Assembly (NCBI RefSeq): GCF_014472415.1
Contig: NZ_JACSZV010000019.1
Coordinates: 48,393 to 112,392, forward strand
Direction of reading: 5' to 3'
DNA: 64,000 nt
Origin: Pseudomonas sp. N40(2020)
Lineage (GTDB): Bacteria; Pseudomonadota; Gammaproteobacteria; Pseudomonadales; Pseudomonadaceae
This document shows, piece by piece, positions 43,310 through 51,316 of the stretch. Positions within the stretch are counted from its first letter, which is position 1; each line of letters begins with the position of its first letter. The position numbers and the translations under genes were made by a program. The notes under the pieces are model-generated. The model saw only the letters and a program-made list of their open reading frames with translations. It made no database searches and was not told the origin of the DNA.

Positions 43310-43719
43310 CTTCAGGTTCCGAAATTAAGCTGGAACCGCTTCTCTGCTAAAAGAAGGGGTGGCAGCTGAACGCAGGTTAGCAGACCGGGGAACCTAAGGA
43401 AGCCGGCGCGCCGAAGCGCCCTGCGCACAGCCGCCATCGAGTGCAGGCACGGAGCCTGACTGATGATGTATGTGCACCCTTAGATTAACCACGGGCTGCT
43501 AAACCCGATCACTGGGAATGAGTGATGCGAACCAAGTTACGCAGCCCGCCCAAGGCGCACAAGCCGGCGGATTCTGGTGCATGCGTAGGCAGCGGCGCAA
43601 GGATTTGTAGGCTGTCGGGCGTAACACCGAGTGTCTTTAAACACCTGTGCTGGAAAGGGTTTATTGCACTACAGGGATTGTGGATTTGCCTGTCGGATTT
43701 TGCTGCGGCGACTGACGCC
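43310..43719 (-). promoter_or_regulatory. Long non-coding leader upstream of the DUF6124 gene
   Basis: About 410 bp with no convincing gene precede the DUF6124 start. It is rich in short inverted repeats, such as GGCGC/GCGCC near 43406-43421 and GGAACC/GGTTCC near the start codon. The same kind of leader is, from memory, conserved upstream of related small Pseudomonas genes. A structured 5' UTR or promoter region is the best guess. Confidence 0.35.
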
Positions 43720-43812
43720 TTCGCGAGCAGGCTCGCTCCCACAGGGGATTTTGGGTGTTTACAAATTATGTGTTCACCACAGACCCTATGTGGGAGCGAG
43801 CCTGCTCGCGAA
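43720..43812. repeat. Paired inverted REP between LysR and DUF6124 genes
   Basis: Inverted arms of about 27 bp, core TTCGCGAGCAGGCTCGCTCC, flank a spacer containing TGTTTACAAATTATGTGTTC. It sits 25 bp past the LysR gene's stop. Confidence 0.88.
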
Positions 43813-43837
43813 GAGGCCCGGCCATTCACCGCAGCAT

Positions 43838-44701
43838 TCAGGCCGGAGACATCTCCTGCGCCAACCCCAAAAACGCCGCCGGCAACCGCGCACTCTTGCG
43901 CTCCTTGAGGCAGTACAGATATTCGGGAATCTGCGGCGCATTCTCGATGGTCAGCACGCGCAACTGCGGATCATGCGGCACTTCCTGGCGGGCAATGATG
44001 CTGATACCGATGTTGCGCAGCACCGCTTCACGAATCGACTCGCGGCTGCCGATCTCCAGCAACGGGCCGAAACTCACGCCCGCGCCAGCCAATAGCTCTT
44101 CGGTCAACCGCCGAGTGGTCGAACCGGTTTCGCGCATCAGCAAGGTATGCCCGGCCAGTGCGTTCAACGTCACATGCTCATGCACCGCCAACGGATGATT
44201 GCGATGCACCGCCAGCACCAGCGGATCGGTGCCGAGCACCCGGCGAATCAGCCGCGCGTCATCGAGCAACTGCGATGACGCGGCGACGTCCACCCGGTAA
44301 TCCTCAAGCGCTTCCAGCACCTGCTGCGAGTTGCCGATTTCCACCGACACTTCCACCTGCGGCAGACGCTCGCGGAAGGTCTTCACCAGATCAAGGATGT
44401 AATACGGCGCGGTGGCGGCGATGCGCAGCGTGCCTTGCACCTGGCCGCTGTTGCGCAGGAAGAACTCGATATCGGCCTCCTGCTGCAACAGCGCCTTGAC
44501 CATCGGCAGCAACCGCGCGCCTTCGTCGCTGACGCTGAGGCGGCGGCCGCCACGGTAGAACAGCTCTACCGAATACTGGCTTTCCAGATTGCGGATCTGC
44601 GTGGTCACGGTCGGTTGGCTGAGGCCGAGTTTCTTCGCCGCCAGGGTGATGCTGCCCAAGCGGGCCACCATGTAAAACGCCTTCAGCTCGGCACTCAGCA
44701 C
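43838..44701 (-). CDS. LysR regulator, phosphonate-associated type
   Basis: This 287-residue LysR protein has an N-terminal winged helix-turn-helix (ARLGSITLAAKKLGLSQPTVTTQIRNLE) and a C-terminal inducer-binding domain. It fits the LysR subgroup tied to aminoethylphosphonate catabolism (TIGR03339 type), consistent with the transporter and oxidoreductase genes 1.1 kb downstream. The start is a GTG at 44701. It lies 15 bp after the cadA stop, so cadmium-induced read-through is possible. Confidence 0.82.
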   Translation of the reverse strand: MLSAELKAFYMVARLGSITLAAKKLGLSQPTVTTQIRNLESQYSVELFYRGGRRLSVSDEGARLLPMVKALLQQEADIEFFLRNSGQVQGTLRIAATAPYYILDLVKTFRERLPQVEVSVEIGNSQQVLEALEDYRVDVAASSQLLDDARLIRRVLGTDPLVLAVHRNHPLAVHEHVTLNALAGHTLLMRETGSTTRRLTEELLAGAGVSFGPLLEIGSRESIREAVLRNIGISIIARQEVPHDPQLRVLTIENAPQIPEYLYCLKERKSARLPAAFLGLAQEMSPA

Positions 44702-44716
44702 ACCCGTTCCTCTCTT

Positions 44717-47032
44717 CTATTTGCGCAGCAGGCGCAACCCGTTGAACACCACCAGCAGGCTCACGCCCATGTCGGCAAACACCGCCATCCACATGGTGGC
44801 GAGTCCGGCGAAGGTTACTCCAAGGAAGATCGCTTTGATCACCAGTGCCAACGCGATGTTTTGTTTCAGGATGCTCGCAGTGTCGCGCGACAGGCTGATG
44901 AATGCCGGGATCTTGCGTAGATCATCGTCCATCAGGGCGACATCAGCGGTTTCAATCGCGGTGTCGGTGCCGGCGGCGGCCATGGCAAAACCGATCTCGG
45001 CGCGGGCCAGCGCCGGGGCGTCGTTGATGCCGTCGCCGACCATGCCGACGCGATGACCTTTACCGTAAAGCTCTTCAATTGCTTGCAGCTTGTCGGTCGG
45101 CAGCAAGTCGCCCTTGGCCTGATCGATGCCGACCTGCGCAGCAATCGCCTGCGCGGTGTGGACGTTGTCACCGGTCAGCATCAGGGTTTTCACGCCCAGT
45201 GCATGCAACTGACGGATCGCCTCGCGGCTGGTCTCCTTGACGGTGTCGGCCACAGCAAACAACGCCAGCGGGCCGGACTTGTCGAGCAGCAACACCACCG
45301 ACTTGCCCTGTTTCTCCAGCGCGAACAGCTTTTCTTCCAGTGCCGGCGAGCAAAGGCCCAGCTCTTCAACCAGGCGATGGTTGCCCAAGTGATAGGTCTG
45401 GCCGTTGATATCACCCTTCACGCCACGCCCGGCCAGCGCTGCGAAGTTATCCACAATCAGCGCGGCGAAGTTTTTATCCACAGCATTCTTAGCGATGGCC
45501 AGCGACACCGGGTGGTCGGAGCGACCGGCCAGTGCGGCAGCAATTGCCGGGGCCGTGGCGTCGGCGGTCGGGTCGAGGGACACGTAGTCCGTCTGCACGG
45601 GTTTGCCGTGGGTGATCGTCCCGGTTTTATCCAGCGCCAGATAGTCGAGCTTGAAACCGCCCTCCAGGTACACGCCGCCCTTGACCAGAATGCCTTTGCG
45701 CGCCGCCGCCGCGAGGCCGCTGACGATGGTCACAGGAGTGGAAATCACCAAGGCACATGGGCACGCGACCACCAGCAACACCAGCGCGCGGTAGATCCAG
45801 TCGAACCACACGGCGCCCATAAACAGCGGCGGAATGATCGCCACGGCCAAGGCCAATACGAACACCACTGGGGTGTAGATGGTCGAGAATTGATCGACGA
45901 AGCGCTGGGTCGGTGCGCGTGCGCCTTGTGCCTGTTCGACGGCGTGGATGATCCGCGCCAGGGTCGAGTTGTTCGCCGCCGCGGTGACCGCGTATTCCAG
46001 CGAACCGGCCTGGTTGATGGTGCCGGCGAAGACTTTGTCGCCCACGGCTTTCTCAACCGGCAGGCTTTCACCGGTGATCGGCGCTTGGTCAATAGTTGAG
46101 TTGCCGCTGACGACTTCGCCGTCCAGCGCAATGCGCTCGCCGGGTTTCACCCGCACGCGGGCACCGAGTTCGACGCTTTTCACCTCCTGTTCGAGCCAAG
46201 TGCCGTCGGCCTGCTGCACTGTGGCCTGTTCCGGGGTCATCTGCATCAACCCGCTGATGGCGTTGCGGGCGCGGTCCAGCGAGCGCGCCTCGATCAACTC
46301 GGCCACAGTGAACAGGAACATCACCATCGCCGCTTCCGGCCACTGGCCGATGAGGATGGCGCCGGTCACCGCGATACTCATCAGCGCATTGATGTTGAGG
46401 TTGAGGTTCTTGAGGGCGATCCAGCCCTTTTTGTAGGTGGTCAGGCCGCCGCTGAGGATCGACACCAGCGCAATGATCGCCACCACCCAGGTCGGCGCGG
46501 CGTTGGTGAAGTGGATCACTTCCGCCACCAGAGCACCGACGCCGGACAACGCCAGCGGCCACCAGTGTTTTTTCACTGGCGCGGGGGCCGGAGCTTCGAC
46601 GCCAGCCTCCACCGGCTCGGCGTGCATGCCGAGGGATTTGATCGCCTCGGTGATCGGCTCGGTGCCCGCCAGCGTGTGGGTCACGCCGAGTACGCGGTTG
46701 ATCAGGTTGAATTCCAGCTGTTCAACGCCGGCCAGTTTGCCGAGCTTGTTCTGGATCAGCGTCTGCTCGGTCGGGCAGTCCATCGCCTCAATGCGGAAAC
46801 TGCTCAGCCGGGCGTCCGCGCTTTTCGCCTCGCTCAGTTGCACCAGCGCAGGCGCGGTCGCTTTCGTCGAGCAGCATGAATCTGCGCTCGTTTGAACTGG
46901 CGCAGGCGCAGCGGCTTTCGACCCGCAGCAGGAATCGCCGCCATGGTCGTGCTTATGCACAGGCTGCAATTTTGGGCTGTGGTTATGATCGTGCCCGTCG
47001 CCGGGCTTGTGGGTGTGCTGGGAATCGCTCAT
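44717..47032 (-). CDS. cadA: Cadmium/zinc/lead-exporting P-type ATPase CadA
   Basis: This 771-residue P1B-type ATPase pumps Cd2+, Zn2+ or Pb2+ from the cytoplasm. It has a His-rich N-terminus (HTHKPGDGHDHNH, HKHDHGG), two CC-containing copies (DSCCGSKA, DSCCSTKA), a metal-binding domain with EAMDCPTEQ, membrane CPC (VVACPCALVIST), the phosphorylation site DKTGTITHG, and GDGINDAPAL. It is divergent from its MerR-type regulator cadR across a shared promoter. The ATG at 47032 lies 31 bp from the nearer promoter hexamer. Confidence 0.95.
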   Translation of the reverse strand: MSDSQHTHKPGDGHDHNHSPKLQPVHKHDHGGDSCCGSKAAAPAPVQTSADSCCSTKATAPALVQLSEAKSADARLSSFRIEAMDCPTEQTLIQNKLGKLAGVEQLEFNLINRVLGVTHTLAGTEPITEAIKSLGMHAEPVEAGVEAPAPAPVKKHWWPLALSGVGALVAEVIHFTNAAPTWVVAIIALVSILSGGLTTYKKGWIALKNLNLNINALMSIAVTGAILIGQWPEAAMVMFLFTVAELIEARSLDRARNAISGLMQMTPEQATVQQADGTWLEQEVKSVELGARVRVKPGERIALDGEVVSGNSTIDQAPITGESLPVEKAVGDKVFAGTINQAGSLEYAVTAAANNSTLARIIHAVEQAQGARAPTQRFVDQFSTIYTPVVFVLALAVAIIPPLFMGAVWFDWIYRALVLLVVACPCALVISTPVTIVSGLAAAARKGILVKGGVYLEGGFKLDYLALDKTGTITHGKPVQTDYVSLDPTADATAPAIAAALAGRSDHPVSLAIAKNAVDKNFAALIVDNFAALAGRGVKGDINGQTYHLGNHRLVEELGLCSPALEEKLFALEKQGKSVVLLLDKSGPLALFAVADTVKETSREAIRQLHALGVKTLMLTGDNVHTAQAIAAQVGIDQAKGDLLPTDKLQAIEELYGKGHRVGMVGDGINDAPALARAEIGFAMAAAGTDTAIETADVALMDDDLRKIPAFISLSRDTASILKQNIALALVIKAIFLGVTFAGLATMWMAVFADMGVSLLVVFNGLRLLRK

Positions 47033-47062
47033 TGGTCGCGTCCATGAAGGTGCCTGTTGCCA

Positions 47063-47093
47063 AGTAAAGACCCTGTAGCCACTATAGGGTCAA
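47063..47093. promoter_or_regulatory. CadR operator and cadA promoter
   Basis: GACCCTGTAG and CTATAGGGTC form a near-perfect inverted repeat around CCA (47069-47091). On the cadA strand it fills the 19-bp spacer between TTGACC (47088-47093) and TTTACT (47063-47068). An overlong spacer with a central palindrome is the MerR-family layout, in which metal-bound CadR untwists DNA to activate cadA. Confidence 0.85.
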
Positions 47094-47116
47094 GCACCCT
47101 TTTGGAGATTGTCGTC

Positions 47117-47566
47117 ATGAAGATCGGAGAACTGGCCAAACTGACCGATTGCGCCGTGGAAACCATCCGCTACTACGAGCGCGAAAACCTGCTGCCGGAA
47201 CCGGCCCGCAGCGACGGCAACTACCGCGTCTACACCCAGGCCCACGCCGAACGCCTGACCTTCATCCGCAACTGCCGCACCCTCGACATGACCCTCGAAG
47301 AAATCCGCAGCCTGCTGGCCATGCGTGACAGCCCGCAGGATCAGTGTGAAAGCGTGAACACGTTGATCGACGAGCACATCCAGCATGTGAAGGCGCGGAT
47401 TGATGGGTTGTTGGCGTTACAGACACAGTTGCTCGACCTGCGCCAACGCTGTGGCGAAGGGCCGGGGGCCGATCAATGCGGGATTTTGCAGCGACTGGAA
47501 GTGAGTGGCGGGGTGGTGGCGACGGAGGTTGAGCATTCCCATGTGGGCCGCAGTCATGGTCATTAG
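47117..47566 (+). CDS. cadR: Cd(II)/Pb(II)-responsive MerR regulator CadR
   Basis: This 149-residue MerR-family activator has the N-terminal winged helix MKIGELAKLTDCAVETIRYY and the metal-binding region around CESVNTLIDEHIQHV and the C-terminal ADQCGILQRL. The tail carries extra His residues (EHSHVGRSHGH), a known feature of CadR. I chose the ATG at 47117 over a frame extension of 20 codons, since it gives the canonical MerR start. It controls cadA from the shared promoter. Confidence 0.93.
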   Translation: MKIGELAKLTDCAVETIRYYERENLLPEPARSDGNYRVYTQAHAERLTFIRNCRTLDMTLEEIRSLLAMRDSPQDQCESVNTLIDEHIQHVKARIDGLLALQTQLLDLRQRCGEGPGADQCGILQRLEVSGGVVATEVEHSHVGRSHGH

Positions 47567-47576
47567 CAGCGATGGC

Positions 47577-47603
47577 TCGTTCCCACGCAGAACGTGGGAA
47601 CGA
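47577..47603. repeat. Short palindrome, CCCACGC class (second member)
   Basis: TCGTTCCCACG and CGTGGGAACGA are perfect 11-bp arms around CAGAA. It lies between the convergent cadR and thyA genes and can act as a 3' hairpin for both. Confidence 0.75.
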
Positions 47604-47613
47604 TCGGTACCGA

Positions 47614-48585
47614 CTAGACCGCCATCGGCGCGGTCATTGGCGCGTGGTGCTCATAACCTTCCAGCGAGAAGTCGCTCGGCTCGACCAGCTCCAGCCATTC
47701 CGGCTGATACACGCCCGTCTTGGCAAACTCCGGCACACGATCCGAGATTTTCAGTTTCGGCATGGCGAAAGGCTCGCGCTTGAGCTGTTCGTTGAGCATG
47801 TCCAGGTGGTTTTCGTAGACGTGGGCGTCACCAATGAAATAGGTGAACCAGCGCGGCGTGTAGCCGGTCAGGCGACCAATCAGGCTCAGCAGCGCGGCGC
47901 CTTCGGTGAGGTTGAACGGCGTGCCCAGGCCCAGATCGTTGGAGCGGATGTAGAGGGTCAGGGAAATTTCCTTGGTCTCGACATTCGGGTGGAACTGGTA
48001 CAGCAGATGGCATGGCGGCAGGGCCATTTCATCGAGCTGGGCGCAGTTCCAGCCGTGGAACAGGATGCGGCGGCTGCCCGGATCCTTGATGATCGTGTCG
48101 ACGCACTGGCGAACCTGATCGATGGCTTTGTAAAGCACGACGTAGGCCTGACCGTCTTCTTCGCCTTGAGCGATCTGCTTGTAACCGTTGCTCAACGTTT
48201 GTTCGATGGCCGCTGTGTTGCTCAGCGGGATCTGCTTGTACGCCGGCCATTTGCGCCATTGCACGCCGTAGATTTCGCCGAGATCGTCGTCGCCCTGACG
48301 GAACGGGTTGGCCAGCCACTGGGCGTTTTCGTTGGCGTTCTGGTCCCAGACCTTGCAGCCCAGCTCACGGAATTCAGCGGCATTGTTCACGCCACGCAGA
48401 AAGCCGCACATCTCGCCGATGGCCGATTTGAAGGCCATCTTGCGGGTGGTGATAGCCGGGAAACCTTCCTGCAGATCGAAACGCAGCATCGCCCCCGGAA
48501 AACTGATGGTGTTGATGCCGGTGCGGTTGGCCTGTTTGGTGCCGTTCTGGATGACGTGCGAGACCAGTTCGAGATATTGCTTCAT
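47614..48585 (-). CDS. thyA: Thymidylate synthase ThyA
   Basis: ThyA methylates dUMP to dTMP using methylene-tetrahydrofolate and releases dihydrofolate for FolA. The 323-residue product has the catalytic Cys in [13 protein letters not shown] and the [14 protein letters not shown] segment; the C-terminus is unusual in ending TAPMAV. It is longer than E. coli ThyA (264 residues), as is usual in Pseudomonas, through an insertion in the middle. It follows lgt on the same strand by 50 bp. Confidence 0.96.
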   Translation of the reverse strand: MKQYLELVSHVIQNGTKQANRTGINTISFPGAMLRFDLQEGFPAITTRKMAFKSAIGEMCGFLRGVNNAAEFRELGCKVWDQNANENAQWLANPFRQGDDDLGEIYGVQWRKWPAYKQIPLSNTAAIEQTLSNGYKQIAQGEEDGQAYVVLYKAIDQVRQCVDTIIKDPGSRRILFHGWNCAQLDEMALPPCHLLYQFHPNVETKEISLTLYIRSNDLGLGTPFNLTEGAALLSLIGRLTGYTPRWFTYFIGDAHVYENHLDMLNEQLKREPFAMPKLKISDRVPEFAKTGVYQPEWLELVEPSDFSLEGYEHHAPMTAPMAV

Positions 48586-48606
48586 GAGTTACCTGTGTCC
48601 TTTGAG

Positions 48607-48627
48607 CCCCGGCGTCGCGCGCCGGGG
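48607..48627 (-). terminator. GC-rich hairpin between lgt and thyA
   Basis: CCCCGGCG and CGCCGGGG pair perfectly around a 5-nt loop in the 50-bp gap. There is no T tract, so it may only modulate read-through into thyA. Confidence 0.4.
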
Positions 48628-48635
48628 TTCGTAGT

Positions 48636-49451
48636 TTAAGCCGTCGGAGCGAGCGGTGCCGCCGGCGCGCGACGATAGGCCAGCCAGATCAGGAACAGCC
48701 CGCCGATGATCATCGGCACGCACAGCACCTGCCCCATGGTCAGCCAGTTCCAGGCCAGATAGCCCAGTTGCGCGTCCGGGACGCGGACGAACTCGACGAT
48801 GAAACGGAAGATGCCGTAGAACAGCGCGAACATGCCGGAAACCGCCATGGTCGGGCGCGGCTTGCGCGAGAAAATCCACAGGATCAGGAACAGCGCCACG
48901 CCTTCGAGCGCGAACTGATACAGCTGCGACGGGTGACGCGGCAGTTGTGCCGGATCGCTGAATGGCGGGAAGACCATGGCCCACGGCACGTCAGTCGCCT
49001 TGCCCCACAATTCGGCGTTGATGAAGTTGCCGATACGTCCGGCGCCCAGACCGATCGGCACCATCGGCGCGACGAAGTCCATCAGCTGGAAGAACGACTT
49101 GCCATTGCGCTTGCCGAACCACAAGGCCGCCAGCATCACACCGATGAAACCGCCGTGGAACGACATGCCGCCCTTCCACACTTCGAAAATCAGCGTCGGG
49201 TTGGCCAGGTAAGCGCTCAGGTCGTAGAACAGCACATAGCCCAGACGTCCGCCGACAATCACGCCCATCGACAGCCAGAAGATCAGATCGGAGAGCTTCT
49301 CCTTGGACCAGGTCGGGTCGAAGCGGTTGAGCCGGCGCGACGCCAGCAGCCACGCACCGCCGATGCCGATCAGGTACATCAGGCCGTACCAGTGGATTTT
49401 CAGCGGACCGATGGCCAGGGCCACCGGGTCGATCTGCGGGTAAGGCAGCAT
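48636..49451 (-). CDS. lgt: Prolipoprotein diacylglyceryl transferase Lgt
   Basis: Lgt attaches diacylglycerol to the lipobox cysteine of lipoproteins in the inner membrane. The 271-residue product has seven predicted membrane segments and the Lgt signature [14 protein letters not shown]. Also clear are [11 protein letters not shown] near the N-terminus and [11 protein letters not shown]. It lies upstream of thyA, the conserved lgt-thyA arrangement. Confidence 0.96.
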   Translation of the reverse strand: MLPYPQIDPVALAIGPLKIHWYGLMYLIGIGGAWLLASRRLNRFDPTWSKEKLSDLIFWLSMGVIVGGRLGYVLFYDLSAYLANPTLIFEVWKGGMSFHGGFIGVMLAALWFGKRNGKSFFQLMDFVAPMVPIGLGAGRIGNFINAELWGKATDVPWAMVFPPFSDPAQLPRHPSQLYQFALEGVALFLILWIFSRKPRPTMAVSGMFALFYGIFRFIVEFVRVPDAQLGYLAWNWLTMGQVLCVPMIIGGLFLIWLAYRRAPAAPLAPTA

Positions 49452-49530
49452 TGCGACTCCTCGTTAGAGTTGAAAGCAGAATTCCCGGGCGACGCTGCCA
49501 CCTCAGGATTAAGTCAGTATTGCGACGCGA

Positions 49531-50313
49531 TCAAAGCAAAAAGCTTAAACCCACGGTGAACAGCAAAGCGGCGAACAGTCTTTTCAGCAAGCGCGGCGAC
49601 AATTTGTGCGCCAATCGCGCGCCGATACGGGCGAATACCATGCTGGTCAGAGCGATGCCCAACAGCGCCGGCAAATAGACAAAACCGAGACTATGGGCCG
49701 GCAGCAACGGATCATGCCACCCCAGAATCATGAAACTTAATGCACTGGCCAGGGCGATCGGCAAACCGCAGGCCGAAGATGTCGCCACGGCCTGCTGCAT
49801 CGGCACGCTGCGCCAGGTCAGGAACGGCACGGTCAGCGAGCCGCCGCCAATGCCGAAAATCGCCGACGCCCAGCCAATCACACTGCCGGCCACGGTCAGA
49901 CCGAGTTTGCCCGGCACGGTTCGGCTGGCCTTGGGTTTGACGTCCAGCGCCAACTGCACAGCGATCACCAGGGCGAAAACACCGATGATTTTTTGCAGGT
50001 TGGGCCCGGAAATCGCTTCGGCCGTCAGCGCACCAAAACCGGCGCCGAGCAAAATGCCCACGGTCATCCACATGAAGATCGGCCAGCGCACCGCGCCGCG
50101 ACGATGGTGCTCACGCACCGCGTTGACCGAGGTGAAGATGATCGTCGCCAGCGACGTGCCCACCGCCAGGTGGGTGAGAATCGACTGGTCAAAGCCCTGC
50201 AAGGTAAAACTGAACACCAGCACCGGGACAATGATGATCCCGCCACCGACCCCGAACAGCCCGGCCAGCACGCCCGCACAGGCGCCCAGCGCCAGATAGA
50301 GCAGAAATTCCAT
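49531..50313 (-). CDS. TauE/SafE family permease
   Basis: This 260-residue protein has eight membrane segments and belongs to the sulfite/organosulfonate exporter (TauE/SafE, DUF81) family. Repeated motifs are ACAGVLAGLFGVGGGIIIVPVL near the start and GWASAIFGIGGGSLTVPFL in the second half. I chose the ATG at 50313, at the first membrane segment; the frame extends upstream without family similarity. The transported anion is not determined. It lies 79 bp upstream of lgt on the same strand. Confidence 0.88.
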   Translation of the reverse strand: MEFLLYLALGACAGVLAGLFGVGGGIIIVPVLVFSFTLQGFDQSILTHLAVGTSLATIIFTSVNAVREHHRRGAVRWPIFMWMTVGILLGAGFGALTAEAISGPNLQKIIGVFALVIAVQLALDVKPKASRTVPGKLGLTVAGSVIGWASAIFGIGGGSLTVPFLTWRSVPMQQAVATSSACGLPIALASALSFMILGWHDPLLPAHSLGFVYLPALLGIALTSMVFARIGARLAHKLSPRLLKRLFAALLFTVGLSFLL

Positions 50314-50443
50314 GACCGTCTCCCAGACGCATCCCCAAAACCGGAGCGGTATGGTAACGGATGCATGGCCTCCTGCTCCACTTGCGATGGATGCACGGAC
50401 GCCGGATGCGTAGAGTGGGCAAAAAACACACAAGGACCACCTT

Positions 50444-51190
50444 ATGTGCCTGATTGTTTTTGCCTGGCGCCCGGGCCATGCCCAGCCGCTGATCGTCGCG
50501 GCCAACCGTGACGAGTTCTACGCCCGGCCGAGCCTGCCGCTGGCGCAATGGCCGGAAGCGCCGCAGGTGCATGCCGGGCGTGATCTTGAGGCCGGTGGGA
50601 CCTGGCTGGGGATTGGCGCCAATGGGCGTTTTGCCGCACTGACCAATATTCGTGATCCGCATCAGCCGCCGGCGCGCAAATCGCGGGGTGAGTTGGTGGC
50701 GCGGTTTCTCACCGGTGATCTGTCGATTGATGATTATTTGATCGATGTGGTCGGTCGCTCGCCGGAATACGCCGGGTTCAATCTGCTGCTCGGCAACAGC
50801 CATGAGCTGTGGCATTTCAATGCGCGGATGTCGGAGCCGGTGATGCTCGCGTCGGGTGTCTACGGGCTGTCCAATGCCGGGCTGGATACGCCGTGGCCGA
50901 AGTTGCTCAAGGCCAAGGCCGCGTTGGGCGCAGTGCTTGAAGATCCGCAGCCTGAACGCTTGATGGGATTGTTAAGCGATGCGCAGACGGCGCCATTCAA
51001 CGAGTTGCCGGATACCGGCGTGGGCCTGGCAACTGAATCATTGCTGTCGAGTGTGTTTATTGCCAGCCAGAGTTACGGGACGCGGGCGAGTACGGCGTTG
51101 ATTGTGCAGGCGGATGGGACGCGGCGGATGGTGGAGCGCAGTTTTGGGCCGTATGGGGGGCATTTGGGCGAGGTGGAAATTCTGGTTTAG
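50444..51190 (+). CDS. NRDE (TANGO2-like) family protein
   Basis: This 248-residue protein has the family motif as AANRDEFYARPS and starts MCLIVFAWRPGH, with Cys2 as a likely N-terminal nucleophile after Met removal, as in Ntn-fold enzymes. The stretch GGTWLGIGANGRFAALTNIRDP is also typical. The human relative TANGO2 is linked to lipid or haem handling, but no bacterial role is settled. It is divergent from the TauE-like gene. Confidence 0.88.
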   Translation: MCLIVFAWRPGHAQPLIVAANRDEFYARPSLPLAQWPEAPQVHAGRDLEAGGTWLGIGANGRFAALTNIRDPHQPPARKSRGELVARFLTGDLSIDDYLIDVVGRSPEYAGFNLLLGNSHELWHFNARMSEPVMLASGVYGLSNAGLDTPWPKLLKAKAALGAVLEDPQPERLMGLLSDAQTAPFNELPDTGVGLATESLLSSVFIASQSYGTRASTALIVQADGTRRMVERSFGPYGGHLGEVEILV

Positions 51191-51209
51191 GCGGCGTTTT
51201 TACTGACGC

Positions 51210-51302
51210 CATCGCTGGCAAGCCAGCTCCCACAAGTGTCTCGGGTGTCCACAAATGTCGTGTTCACTGACGATCCCTGTGGGAGCTGGCTTGCCAGCGA
51301 TG
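51210..51302. repeat. Paired inverted REP between NRDE gene and ptsP
   Basis: Perfect 25-bp inverted arms with core ATCGCTGGCAAGCCAGCTCC flank a spacer carrying GGGTGTCCACAAATGTCG. Nearly identical in plan to 54905-54996, with a shared TGTTCACTGA inside. Confidence 0.9.
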
Positions 51303-51316
51303 AGGCCATCAGCCTT

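Noticed and set aside
43509..43829. A 106-codon minus-strand frame after the LysR gene
   Set aside because: Half of it is translated REP sequence and the rest has no recognisable family; REP elements often create such open frames.
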